DNA of 64,000 bases from Alphaproteobacteria bacterium HGW-Alphaproteobacteria-7. Its GTDB lineage: Bacteria; Pseudomonadota; Alphaproteobacteria; Sphingomonadales; Sphingomonadaceae. Location: NCBI GenBank assembly GCA_002842735.1, contig PHEB01000006.1:1-64000 (forward strand). Direction: 5' to 3'. Below, piece by piece: positions 28,989 to 38,263 of the stretch. The notes under the pieces are model-generated. The model was not told where the DNA came from and searched no databases. It was given only the letters and a program-made list of their open reading frames with translations. Every line of letters begins with the position of its first letter. The first letter of the stretch is position 1. A program made the position numbers and the translations under genes.

Positions 28989-29930
28989 ATGGACAATCTG
29001 ACACATAGCATTGTCGGCGCGGTGCTGGGGCAGGCGGGGCTGAAGCGCACCACCGGCCTTGCGAGCCCTGCGCTGATCATCGGCGCGAACTTGCCCGATG
29101 TGGATGCGGCGTGTTTTTTCTGGCTGGAGGGCACCGAACACCTCGCCTTCCGCAGAGGCATCACCCACGGCCCGCCCGCGCTGGTACTGTTGCCGTTGAT
29201 ATTGGCGGGGCTGCTGTGGGGTTTTGACCGCTGGCAGACGAAACGTGGCATCCGTCCCGAGGGGCGGCTGCCGGTGCGGTTCGGGTGGCTTTATGGACTC
29301 GCCTTCATCGGTTGCCTTGCCCACCCGGCGCTGGACTGGCTCAACGTTTACGGAATCCGGCTGCTGGAGCCGTTTTCGTCGCAATGGTTCTACGGCGATA
29401 CGCTGTTTATTATCGACGTATGGCTGTGGGCGGTGTTGATCGCCAGCGTGTGGTGGTCGCGGCGGCGGGAGAAAGCTGGGGCGGATTGGGTGCGGCCTGC
29501 GCGGGTGGGGATCGCGGTGGGTTTGGCGTATATCGGGATGAATGGCTTGGTATCGGCAACCCACGGTTACCACTCGACAAGCCGACAGCCGGGTGCCGCC
29601 GAAATCAGCAGCCCTTTGCCCTTCTTGCCATTTGCTCGGGAGGAGATTTCCGGCAGCCGGAACGAATGGTATTACCTTCACGATTCCGCCGAAGCTTGGG
29701 TGCCGTTCGTGAAGCCCGAGGATCGCTGCGAATGGCCCGACTTCACCGAAGCGCGCCGCACCAACACCCAACTCGACGCCTTCCTGTTCTGGTCACGCGC
29801 GCCCTTTGCGACCAGCGCCCCGGACGGCTCGGTGATCCTTTACGACGCCCGCTTCTATGATCCGCGCGCGCGGGGACGGTTCTCGGTTGCGTTGCCGGAT
29901 GTGCGGTGCGAGGAACTTACCCTGCCTTAA
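28989..29930 (+). CDS. Membrane-bound metal-dependent hydrolase (YdjM/DUF457 family)
   Basis: The 313-aa protein begins MDNLTHSIVGAVLGQAGL and has GANLPDVDA, RGITHGPPAL and LAHPALDWLN motifs, the His/Asp pattern of the LexA-regulated YdjM/DUF457 membrane hydrolases. Four to five transmembrane helices occupy residues 60-195, and the C-terminal about 120 residues look soluble and periplasmic. The biochemical role of the family is poorly defined. The stop is followed at once by a dispersed repeat. Confidence 0.83.
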   Translation: MDNLTHSIVGAVLGQAGLKRTTGLASPALIIGANLPDVDAACFFWLEGTEHLAFRRGITHGPPALVLLPLILAGLLWGFDRWQTKRGIRPEGRLPVRFGWLYGLAFIGCLAHPALDWLNVYGIRLLEPFSSQWFYGDTLFIIDVWLWAVLIASVWWSRRREKAGADWVRPARVGIAVGLAYIGMNGLVSATHGYHSTSRQPGAAEISSPLPFLPFAREEISGSRNEWYYLHDSAEAWVPFVKPEDRCEWPDFTEARRTNTQLDAFLFWSRAPFATSAPDGSVILYDARFYDPRARGRFSVALPDVRCEELTLP

Positions 29931-29931
29931 T

Positions 29932-30019
29932 TCGTCATTGCGAGCGTAGCGAAGCAATCCAGATCGGCACGCCGAACGCTCTGGATTGCCGCGTCGCCTT
30001 CGGCTCCTCGCAATGACGA
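29932..30019. repeat. Dispersed repeat, CGTCATTGCGAGC family, copy 1
   Basis: The element opens with TCGTCATTGCGAGCGTAGCG and closes with its partial inverse CTCCTCGCAATGACGA, with GCAATCCAG/CTGGATTGC internal arms. It occupies the gap between the DUF457 gene and phrB. Other copies lie at 38099 and 48428. Confidence 0.9.
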
Positions 30020-30036
30020 CTGTTTGAAAGCTCTCA

Positions 30037-31425
30037 ATGACCCAACTCGTATGGCTGCGGCGCGATTTGCGCCTTGCCGATAACCCGGCGCTCTACCACG
30101 CCACGAAGGCTTCCGGGCCGGTGGTGTGCGTCTATGTGCTCGATGATGACGCGCCCAGACATCACGCCTATGGCGGCGCATCGCGCTGGTGGTTGCATCA
30201 TTCGCTGTCGAGCCTTGCCCGCAGCCTTGAGGCACGCGGGAGCAAGCTGATCCTGCGGCGCGGCGATGCGGTGGAGGAGCTTTGCAAAGTCGTCGAGGAA
30301 ATCGGCGCGGCTACCATCCACGCCAATCGCCACTACGAACCGTGGTGGAGGAAAGCGCAAGGGCGGCTGGCCGAACGCCTCAACCTGCAACTTTACGACG
30401 GCAATTATCTGATGCCGCCGGGCAGCATCACCACCGGGACGGGCGGGCAGTACAAGATCTACACCCCGTTCAGCCGTGCGGTGCGCGCAGAGTTCCCCCC
30501 GCGCGATGAATTGCCTGCACCCGAAACACTAAGCGCGCCGGATAACTGGCCCGCGTCCGACGACCTCGCATCATGGAACTTGCTCCCGGCCAAGCCCGAC
30601 TGGGCAGGGGGGATGCGTGATTTCTGGCAGGTGGGAGAGGCCGCCGCGCAAGAACGCCTCAACTGGTGGGAAACCCACGTCGACGATTACGATGAAAAGC
30701 GCAATTTCCCCAGCGTCGACAAAGTCTCACGCCTCTCCCCCCACCTGCATTTCGGCGAGATTTCGCCCGTTCAGGTGTGGCACCGCTTTCAACACAAGCG
30801 CTCGGATGGCTGGCGCACTTTTGAAGGCGAACTGATCTGGCGCGACTATGCACAGAACGCGATCCTGCAATTCCCCGCCTATGCCTCGAAGAACTACCGC
30901 GAGGATTTCGACCGCTTCCCGTGGCGCGACCCCTCGATGGACGACGCTGCGGCCCGCGATCTCAAAGCGTGGAAAGAAGGCCGCACCGGATATCCGATCA
31001 TTGATGCCGGGATGCGCCAACTGTGGCAGACCGGCTGGATGCACAACCGTGTGCGGATGATAACCGCCAGCTTCCTCATCAAGCACCTGCTGATCGACTG
31101 GCGTGAGGGGGAAAAGTGGTTCTGGGATACGCTGGTCGATGCCGATTATGCCTCCAATGCCACCAACTGGCAGTGGACGGCGGGGACGGGCGTGGATTCC
31201 AATATGTTCAGCCGGATCATGGCCCCGCTGACCCAATCGGAAAAGTTCGACGCCGCGCGTTATATCCGCACCTATGTGCCTGAACTCGCCGCGCTGGATG
31301 CGCCCTATATCCACGATCCCGAGGAATTCGGGCGGCGACCGGCGGGCTATCCGCGCAAGATCATCGCGCACCGCGCCGCGCGCGAACGGGCGCTGGCGGC
31401 GTTGCAGGCGATGAAGGGCGGGTGA
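30037..31425 (+). CDS. phrB: Deoxyribodipyrimidine photolyase (cryptochrome/photolyase family)
   Basis: The enzyme repairs cyclobutane pyrimidine dimers using blue light and FAD. The 462-aa protein has an N-terminal antenna-binding domain (LVWLRRDLRLADNPAL) and the FAD domain. Signature segments are KVSRLSPHLHFGEISP, the TGYPIIDAGMRQL helix, the active-site MHNRVRM and the DADYASNATNWQW signature. Start at 30037, just after a dispersed repeat. Class I CPD photolyase is most likely; a cryptochrome role cannot be excluded. Confidence 0.95.
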   Translation: MTQLVWLRRDLRLADNPALYHATKASGPVVCVYVLDDDAPRHHAYGGASRWWLHHSLSSLARSLEARGSKLILRRGDAVEELCKVVEEIGAATIHANRHYEPWWRKAQGRLAERLNLQLYDGNYLMPPGSITTGTGGQYKIYTPFSRAVRAEFPPRDELPAPETLSAPDNWPASDDLASWNLLPAKPDWAGGMRDFWQVGEAAAQERLNWWETHVDDYDEKRNFPSVDKVSRLSPHLHFGEISPVQVWHRFQHKRSDGWRTFEGELIWRDYAQNAILQFPAYASKNYREDFDRFPWRDPSMDDAAARDLKAWKEGRTGYPIIDAGMRQLWQTGWMHNRVRMITASFLIKHLLIDWREGEKWFWDTLVDADYASNATNWQWTAGTGVDSNMFSRIMAPLTQSEKFDAARYIRTYVPELAALDAPYIHDPEEFGRRPAGYPRKIIAHRAARERALAALQAMKGG

Positions 31426-31506
31426 GCGAGGAGACCCCACAGGGCTTGCCCCCGCCGCCTTCCCCCGCCTATGCACCGCGTATAAATGCATGAAAGGGAT
31501 ATGATG

Positions 31507-32721
31507 ATGGGCGGCGCACAGCGGATTTCGCGTTTGGTTTCAGGCGGCGCGCTCGCTGCATTGCTGGCGGGATGCACCGGCACAATTGGCGGCGAATCGG
31601 CTGTCGTCCCGCCGCCTCCGCTCACCGCGCCAATCACCCAACCGCCGCCGCGCGACCAAGCCGATTTGCAGATATTGTTCTGGAACGATGATCAGCGCAG
31701 CAAACGCTTCCGCGCGATGGAGCAGTGGTTTGCCGGCCACGAAGTGCCCGCCGCGCGCACGCCGCGCATCTTGCCGAAAGGCGCGCCGTTCAGCCCCGCT
31801 TTGCAGGCCGATCTGAAGGCGTTGATGAAGGATACCAATGCCGCCGGGATCATGGTGCTGGTTGATGGCAAGGTGCGGTATGAAAGCTATGCTCTCGGCC
31901 TTGGCCCCAAGGATCGCTGGACCAGTTTTTCGGTCGCCAAAAGCTTTACTTCGACGCTGCTGGGCGCGGCGATCAAGGATGGGTTTATCGCCAGCCTTGA
32001 TGATCCGGTTACGCAGTATATCCCTGACCTCGCCGGTTCAGCCTATGAAGGCGTGAGCGTGCGCCAACTCGCCACCATGACCAGCGGGGTCGCCTGGAAC
32101 GAGAATTATACCGATCCCAATTCCGATGTCGCGCAGATGGCCCGGTTCGTGGTCGACCATGGCCCCGATGCGGTGGTCGCCCAGATGAAGGCACTCCTGC
32201 GCGAGGCACCGGCGGGTGAAAAGTGGGTTTATAAAACCGGTGAGACCAACCTGATCGGTGTGCTGGTTGAAAACGCGGTCGGGATGCCGCTGGCCGAATA
32301 TGCGCGGGCCAAGATTGTTGAACCGGCGGGCTTTGCCGGGGGCATGTTCTGGATGGTTGATCCGCGCGGCGGCAATATCGGCGGGTGCTGCCTATCGCTG
32401 CGGCTGTCGGATTATGCGCGGATGGGACAATTCGCGCTTGAAGGCGGCAATGGCACAGTTCCCGAAGGCTGGTTTGCCGAAGCAGGCAAGCCGCAGGTCG
32501 ATTTCGGCCCTGATGCGCCGGGCTTTGGCTATGGCTACCAGTGGTGGACCTATCCCGACGGCAATTACGGCGCGCAGGGGATTTTCGGGCAGGCGATCAC
32601 GCTGGTGCCGGATAAAAAGCTGGTGATGGCGGTGGTCAGCAATTGGCCGACGGCGACCTCCAGCGAAGCGCGCAGTCAAGCCCGCGCGGTGGCGGCCAAG
32701 ATTGCGGAGAGCCTGGAATAA
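31507..32721 (+). CDS. Serine hydrolase, class C beta-lactamase/esterase family, lipoprotein
   Basis: The 404-aa product has a lipobox (ALLAGC) after a hydrophobic N-terminus and a proline-rich linker, then a beta-lactamase-related serine hydrolase domain. The SxxK nucleophile motif is SVAKSF, and the ENY segment after the TMTSG motif may supply the Tyr; a KTG triad occurs in VYKTGETN. It may be an esterase or D-Ala-D-Ala peptidase rather than an antibiotic-degrading enzyme. Three consecutive ATGs lie at 31501-31509; the third has AAGGG at best spacing (eight bases), and an earlier ATG at 31486 is less likely. Confidence 0.85.
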   Translation: MGGAQRISRLVSGGALAALLAGCTGTIGGESAVVPPPPLTAPITQPPPRDQADLQILFWNDDQRSKRFRAMEQWFAGHEVPAARTPRILPKGAPFSPALQADLKALMKDTNAAGIMVLVDGKVRYESYALGLGPKDRWTSFSVAKSFTSTLLGAAIKDGFIASLDDPVTQYIPDLAGSAYEGVSVRQLATMTSGVAWNENYTDPNSDVAQMARFVVDHGPDAVVAQMKALLREAPAGEKWVYKTGETNLIGVLVENAVGMPLAEYARAKIVEPAGFAGGMFWMVDPRGGNIGGCCLSLRLSDYARMGQFALEGGNGTVPEGWFAEAGKPQVDFGPDAPGFGYGYQWWTYPDGNYGAQGIFGQAITLVPDKKLVMAVVSNWPTATSSEARSQARAVAAKIAESLE

Positions 32722-32739
32722 CCTCCAGACCCGGCCCGA

Positions 32740-33087
32740 TCAGATCACCTGACGGTACACGCCGATATTGCTGTAACGTTGCAGGATATTGTCGTGCACG
32801 ATCGGGCTGAGCAGTTCCGAAAAGGCGCAGCCGACGATGCAGTTGTCCCACCACACGACCTCGGCCTGCAGCGATTCGAGCCCCGGCAATGTCAGCCAGC
32901 ACATCTGGCCTTCGTGCATCCGGTTGATCGACGCGGCGGAAAAGCCGGAAATCGACAGGTCATGCACCACGCTCTGAAAAGCGCGCCCGCCCGATGCGCG
33001 CAAGGTCGCCGGGATCGTCAACCGTGTTCGCGGCGCGCAGCGATCTTCCTGTGCGGCCGTAAGGTAGGGATCAGAAGTAAGCGCCAT
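32740..33087 (-). CDS. PilZ-domain protein, probable cyclic-di-GMP effector
   Basis: The 115-aa protein has an N-terminal RTRLTIPATL segment and a DLSISGF motif, the R-x3-R...D-x-S-x-x-G arrangement that binds c-di-GMP in PilZ proteins. A CWLTLPGLESLQAEVVWW strand pair follows. There is no other domain, so it would act by contacting a partner. The start at 33087 (MALTSDPYL) with AAGG upstream is preferred; the frame stays open to 33159 but the extra residues do not look conserved. It could respond to the CHASE2-EAL enzyme encoded at 7542. Confidence 0.82.
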   Translation of the reverse strand: MALTSDPYLTAAQEDRCAPRTRLTIPATLRASGGRAFQSVVHDLSISGFSAASINRMHEGQMCWLTLPGLESLQAEVVWWDNCIVGCAFSELLSPIVHDNILQRYSNIGVYRQVI

Positions 33088-33239
33088 CACTGGGAACCTT
33101 GTATACTTAGCCTGTGGTCTCGAGAGTCGGATGGTCCAGCGGTTGCTGTACCAGCGCATCCCCTAAGACGCGTTTGCCGAAAAGGGTTAACGACCAGGTA
33201 GGTATTTGCAGGCAGTGGCGCCCGAACCGGGGCGCGGCC

Positions 33240-33956
33240 CTATCCGATGCGTTCGCGGCGGAGCGTGTCAAACCCTTGGGAAAGCAGCGCAACCAGACGG
33301 TTGGCGACCACTTCTGGGGCCTTGACCGTTTGCGGGTCTTCGCCCGGATAGGCGCGGGCGCGCATTTCGGTGCGGGTCGCGCCCGGATCAATGATGGCCA
33401 CGCGCAAGGGGCTCAGCCGCTCGACTTCGGCGGCATAGGTTTCAAGCAGGTTTTCAAACGCCGCCTTGGTCGATCCATAGGCACCCCAATAGGGGCGGGG
33501 GGTAGCGCCGACGCTGCTGGTCAGCCCGATGATGCGGCCTGCCTCGGCCCGGCGCAGCAGCGGATCGAACCCGGCGATCAGCGCCTGCGTGGCGACCACG
33601 TTGGTGAGCAAGGCCTGATTGAACTGCTTTGGTTCAACCTGCGCCAGCGGGGTCAGTTCGGGCAGGTAGGCGGCGGCCAGCACCATAATGTCGAGCGTGT
33701 TCCAGCGTCCGGCAATCGCACCCGCCAGCCGCGTGACCGCATCGGGCTCCATCAGATCGAGCGGCGCGATGGTTGAGGTGCCGCCGAAAGCGTGAATCTC
33801 ATCCTCGACCGCTTCCAGTGCCTTGACCTTGCGCGCCACCAGAATCACGTGCGCACCAGCCTCGGCCAGCGCTTTGGCAGTTGCAGCCCCGATCCCGCGG
33901 CTTGCACCTGTGACAAGCGCGGTGCGCCCGGATAGCGGTTTTGTCGTCTCGGTCAT
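33240..33956 (-). CDS. Short-chain dehydrogenase/reductase downstream of purF
   Basis: The 238-aa SDR has TGASRGIG near residue 16, a catalytic serine in GLTSSVGA and YGSTKAAFE (YxxxK). The N-terminus TETTKPLSGRTALVTG fits a start at 33956; an upstream in-frame start lies inside purF. It begins four bases after the purF stop, so the two are very probably co-transcribed. The substrate is unknown. Similar purF-SDR neighbours are known to me from other alphaproteobacteria, without a clear metabolic reason. Confidence 0.88.
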   Translation of the reverse strand: MTETTKPLSGRTALVTGASRGIGAATAKALAEAGAHVILVARKVKALEAVEDEIHAFGGTSTIAPLDLMEPDAVTRLAGAIAGRWNTLDIMVLAAAYLPELTPLAQVEPKQFNQALLTNVVATQALIAGFDPLLRRAEAGRIIGLTSSVGATPRPYWGAYGSTKAAFENLLETYAAEVERLSPLRVAIIDPGATRTEMRARAYPGEDPQTVKAPEVVANRLVALLSQGFDTLRRERIG

Positions 33957-33960
33957 GGGA

Positions 33961-35442
33961 TCAGGCGGCTTTCGGATCGGCAAAGGGAAGTTCGGCAGCC
34001 TTGTTTTCGGCCTGTGTCAGGTCGGTCAACGCGGTGGGGTAATCGCCCGAGAAGCAAGCGTCGCAGAATTGCGGGCAGGCGGCATTGCGATTTTGCGAAC
34101 CGACGGCGCGGTACAATCCGTCAATCGACACAAAGGCGAGGCTGTCGGCTTTGATGAATTCGCGCATCGGTTCCAGATCCATCCGCGCGGCGAGCAGTTT
34201 GGAACGCTCCGGTGTATCGACCCCGTAGAAACACGAATGCGCAGTCGGCGGGCTGGCGACGCGGAAATGCACTTCGGTGGCCCCAGCTTCGCGCATCATC
34301 TCGACGATTTTCATGCTGGTGGTGCCGCGCACAATCGAATCGTCGATCAACACGATCCGCTTGCCCGCCACCAGCGCGCGGTTGGCGTTGTGCTTGCGCT
34401 TGACCCCCGAATGGCGCGCACCGTCAGACGGTTGAATGAAGGTGCGCCCGACATAGTGCGAACGGATGATGCCGAGTTCAAACGGCAGGCCCGAAGCTTG
34501 TGCAAAGCCGATTGCGGCCGGCACGCCGCTATCGGGCACCGGCACCACCAGATCGGCATCGCACGGGGCTTCCAATGCCAGCTGGGTGCCGATCGCCTTG
34601 CGCGCTTCGTAAACGCTACGCCCGGCAAATACGCTGTCGGGGCGGCTGAAATAGACGTGTTCAAAGATGCACGGGCGCGGCTGCGGTCTGCCAAACGGGC
34701 GCACACTGGTAATTTCGCCGGAGAAATCGACCAGCACCAATTCGCCCGGTTCCACTTCTCGGATGAATTCGCCGCCAACCACATCGAAGGCGACGGTTTC
34801 GCTGGCAAACAGGATCGTCTCTCCCATCCGGCCCATCACCAGCGGACGAATGCCTAGCGGGTCACGGCAGGCGATCATGCCTTCAGGCGTCATCACGATC
34901 AGCGCATAGGCACCTTCGACCAGCCGCAGCGCGTCAACCAGACGGTCTGCAATCGTGGGGTAGCGACTGGTGGCGACGAGGTGGATGATCACTTCGGTGT
35001 CTGACGTCGATTGAAAGATCGAACCCTTGTTCACCAGATCGGTGCGCAGCATCATCGCGTTGGAGATATTGCCGTTGTGCGCCACCGCGAACCCGCCGCT
35101 GGCGAGTTCGGCATAAAGCGGCTGGACGTTGCGCAGGCCCGATCCGCCGGTGGTGGAATAACGCACATGGCCTGCCGCCATGTGGCCGGGCAGTTCCGCG
35201 ATAGCTTCGGGTGAGGAGAAATTTTCGGCAACATGGCCAAGCCCCCGGCGCGAGTAAAACTCGTGGCCGTCAAAGCTGGTGATCCCGGCGGCTTCCTGCC
35301 CGCGATGCTGCAACGCGTGGAGGCCCAAAGCCGTCGCCGCGGCCGCATCGGAGGCATTGATCGCGCCAAATACCCCGCATTCTTCGCGCAGCTTGTCTCC
35401 ATCCGCATCAAGGAAGGGGTGGGTCATATTCAGGGGTGTCAT
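33961..35442 (-). CDS. purF: Amidophosphoribosyltransferase PurF
   Basis: PurF starts purine synthesis, making phosphoribosylamine from PRPP and glutamine. The 493-aa protein has a class II glutamine amidotransferase domain with the catalytic cysteine in REECGVFG, then a phosphoribosyltransferase domain with the PRPP loop VLIDDSIVRGTT. The C-terminal cysteines (CPQFCDACFSGDYP) match the iron-sulfur type of PurF. ATGs at 35442 and 35427 are both plausible; a short propeptide before the cysteine would be removed. An ORF start at 35493 has no support. It is divergent from lolC, with the promoters in 35443-35676. Confidence 0.95.
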   Translation of the reverse strand: MTPLNMTHPFLDADGDKLREECGVFGAINASDAAAATALGLHALQHRGQEAAGITSFDGHEFYSRRGLGHVAENFSSPEAIAELPGHMAAGHVRYSTTGGSGLRNVQPLYAELASGGFAVAHNGNISNAMMLRTDLVNKGSIFQSTSDTEVIIHLVATSRYPTIADRLVDALRLVEGAYALIVMTPEGMIACRDPLGIRPLVMGRMGETILFASETVAFDVVGGEFIREVEPGELVLVDFSGEITSVRPFGRPQPRPCIFEHVYFSRPDSVFAGRSVYEARKAIGTQLALEAPCDADLVVPVPDSGVPAAIGFAQASGLPFELGIIRSHYVGRTFIQPSDGARHSGVKRKHNANRALVAGKRIVLIDDSIVRGTTSMKIVEMMREAGATEVHFRVASPPTAHSCFYGVDTPERSKLLAARMDLEPMREFIKADSLAFVSIDGLYRAVGSQNRNAACPQFCDACFSGDYPTALTDLTQAENKAAELPFADPKAA

Positions 35443-35676
35443 CGGTATCACCAGACCTGTCCGCAAGATTGCTTCCGGGGCGCTCCGCCCCAATGGCGAT
35501 GTGACGGATCAATTACAAGCGAAAGCGGGATGGCGATGCCCGGCTTTTTGCTGACCGCGTTGTGACAAGTCTGGATTGCTTTGGTGGTGCCGGGGACAGG
35601 CTTTCACGCGGGATTGCGGCCTTTGCCCCGGCGCACTACAGGCAATGTTCACCTTACAGGCAGCACTGACCTTCCC

Positions 35677-36915
35677 ATGCTCTCCCCATTCGAATGGATG
35701 ATCGCCAAACGGTACCTCTGGCCCGGCAAGGGGGAGGCTTTTATCGCGCTGGTCGCCGGGATTTCGGTGGGCGTGGTGATGTTGTCGGTCGCGATGCTGG
35801 TGATCGTGATGAGCGTGATGAACGGCTTTCGCGCTGAATTGATGGACAAGATCGTGGGGCTGAACGGCCATGCAATTGTGCAGGCCTATGGCGGCAGGTT
35901 GGATGATTGGGAAAGCGTGCTCGCCAATGTCGAACGCACGCCCGGCGTCGTCGACGCCTCACCGCTGATCGAACAGCCGCTGTTGACCAGCTTCAATGGC
36001 CGGGCAGAAGCAGTGTTCGTGCGCGGCCAGACTGACAAGGATATTGCCGAACTGGGTGAAAAGGTCGTGCTGGGCGACATGGCAAGCTTGCGCGATGGAT
36101 CGGGCCGGATCGCCATCGGAATGCGGCTGGCGCAGAATATCGGCGCGCGGGTGGGGGATACCATCACCATCATCAACCCGCAGGGCCGCGCGACGCCGTT
36201 TGGCACCTCGATCCGCCAGGTCGGGTATGAAGTCGGCGCGATCTTTGAAGTCGGCATCTATGACTATGACGAGAAATTCGTCGTGCTTCCGATCAAGGAT
36301 GCGCAGACATTGCTGTTGATGGGCGATTCGATCGGGATGATCGAAGTGACCGTGGATGATCCTGACCGGGTCGGCCAAATCCTTGAACCGCTGGCTGCGC
36401 AACTGACTGGCAAGGCGGTGATTGCCGATTGGAAAACGATTAACTCCGCGCTGTTCGAAGCCTTGCAGGTTGAACGCGTGGCGATGGCATTCGCGCTCAG
36501 TTTCATGGTGCTGGTGGCCGCATTTAATATTCTTTCCAGCCTGGTGATGCTGGTGCGCGCCAAAACCCGCGACATTGCGATCATGCGGACAATGGGGGCA
36601 ACGCGCAGGAGCTTGCTCAAGATTTTCGTCACCACCGGCACCACCGTCGGTGCGATTGGCACCTTTGCCGGTCTGGTGCTGGGCGCGATCGTGCTGTTCT
36701 TCCGAGAGCCGATTGTCGATTTCATCGCCTTCACCACCGGGCAGGAAATCTGGGATCCGCAGGTGCGGTTCCTTTCCACCCTGCCATCGCGCACCGATCC
36801 GTGGGAGATCGCCGGGATCGTCACGCTGGCGCTGGTGATGAGCTTTCTGGCGACGCTCTATCCGGCGCTAAAGGCGGCCAATACTGATCCGGTGCAGGTG
36901 CTGCGTTATGAATAG
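35677..36915 (+). CDS. lolC: Lipoprotein-releasing ABC transporter permease LolC/LolE
   Basis: This permease extracts outer-membrane lipoproteins from the inner membrane and hands them to LolA. The 412-aa protein starts [14 protein letters not shown] and has one N-terminal transmembrane helix followed by a large periplasmic domain. Three C-terminal helices form an FtsX-like domain with the coupling segment [24 protein letters not shown] single permease gene suggests a homodimer (LolF-like) as in many alphaproteobacteria. The ORF is open from 35581, but the first 32 residues do not fit the family. It overlaps lolD by eight bases. Confidence 0.93.
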   Translation: MLSPFEWMIAKRYLWPGKGEAFIALVAGISVGVVMLSVAMLVIVMSVMNGFRAELMDKIVGLNGHAIVQAYGGRLDDWESVLANVERTPGVVDASPLIEQPLLTSFNGRAEAVFVRGQTDKDIAELGEKVVLGDMASLRDGSGRIAIGMRLAQNIGARVGDTITIINPQGRATPFGTSIRQVGYEVGAIFEVGIYDYDEKFVVLPIKDAQTLLLMGDSIGMIEVTVDDPDRVGQILEPLAAQLTGKAVIADWKTINSALFEALQVERVAMAFALSFMVLVAAFNILSSLVMLVRAKTRDIAIMRTMGATRRSLLKIFVTTGTTVGAIGTFAGLVLGAIVLFFREPIVDFIAFTTGQEIWDPQVRFLSTLPSRTDPWEIAGIVTLALVMSFLATLYPALKAANTDPVQVLRYE

Positions 36916-37597
36916 TGGTGCTCCCATCGTTTCGTTGAAGGGCTTGAAGCGCACCTTTGAACAAGGCGGCCAGCGTATCGAAGTGCTGCGCGGGGTCGAT
37001 CTTGACATCATGCCGGGGGAAATTGTCGCGCTGCTCGGCCCATCGGGTTCGGGTAAATCGACGATGCTGCAAGCGGTCGGCCTGCTTGAAGGCGGTTTCG
37101 AAGGCTCGATCAGCGTGGCGGGGGAACGCGCGGAGGAGCTTGCCAGCGATCAGCGCACCCGGTTGCGGCGTGAACATCTGGGGTTCGTGTACCAGTTCCA
37201 CCACCTGCTACCCGATTTCGATGCGCGCGAGAATGTGGTGATGCCGCAGATGATCCTCGGCACGCCGCGCGCTGAGTGCGAGGAACGGGCCGATAGTCTG
37301 CTCACCAGCCTCGGCCTCGGCGAGCGGCTGACCCATCGCCCCAGCCAGCTTTCGGGCGGTGAACAGCAGCGCGTCGCGGTGGCGCGCGCGCTCGCCAACC
37401 GGCCAATGCTGGTGCTGGCAGACGAACCGACCGGCAATCTTGATGAACACACGGCGGACAAGGTGTTAGAACAATTCCTCGCATTGGTGCGCGGTGAAGG
37501 TAGCGCGGCGCTGGTCGCGACGCATAATGAACGGCTTGCCCGGCGGATGGACCGCGTGGTGCGGCTGCACGACGGCGTGCTGACCCACGGGCTTTGA
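36908..37597 (+). CDS. lolD: Lipoprotein-releasing ABC transporter ATPase LolD
   Basis: The 229-aa ATPase partner of the Lol permease has Walker A GPSGSGKS (residues 45-52), the Q-loop region with [11 protein letters not shown], the signature LSGGEQQR and Walker [14 protein letters not shown], then an H-loop in VATHNE. The gene overlaps lolC by eight bases, so the complex is made from one message. Glutathione peroxidase follows 13 bases downstream. Confidence 0.96.
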   Translation: MNSGAPIVSLKGLKRTFEQGGQRIEVLRGVDLDIMPGEIVALLGPSGSGKSTMLQAVGLLEGGFEGSISVAGERAEELASDQRTRLRREHLGFVYQFHHLLPDFDARENVVMPQMILGTPRAECEERADSLLTSLGLGERLTHRPSQLSGGEQQRVAVARALANRPMLVLADEPTGNLDEHTADKVLEQFLALVRGEGSAALVATHNERLARRMDRVVRLHDGVLTHGL

Positions 37598-37610
37598 AAA
37601 GGACGGGCGC

Positions 37611-38090
<480 letters not shown>

Positions 38091-38098
38091 GCATACCT

Positions 38099-38201
38099 TC
38101 GTCATTGCGAGCGCCGCAGGCGCGCGGCAATCCATGGTCTGACCATTTCGACTGGGCATCGGGTTCGGCCATGGATTGCTTCGCTGCGCTCGCAATGACG
38201 A
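38099..38201. repeat. Dispersed repeat, CGTCATTGCGAGC family, copy 2
   Basis: The element starts TCGTCATTGCGAGCGCCGCA and ends GCTCGCAATGACGA, with an internal GCAATCCATGGTC/GCCATGGATTGC pair. It sits between the glutathione peroxidase gene and dnaE, ending 62 bases before the dnaE start. Confidence 0.9.
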
Positions 38202-38263
38202 CATGCCGGAAAAGCTGACTGCTGGCGCTTGGCGAATCTCGAACTGGTCAGCATAGTGGGCAG

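Noticed and set aside
31507-32721. Class C antibiotic beta-lactamase
   Set aside because: SxxK is present but overall motifs fit the broad esterase/peptidase group; there is no evidence for antibiotic hydrolysis.
35520-35565. Terminator or riboswitch in the purF-lolC divergent gap
   Set aside because: A 4-5 bp stem before CTTTTTG is too weak, and no purine aptamer pattern is visible.
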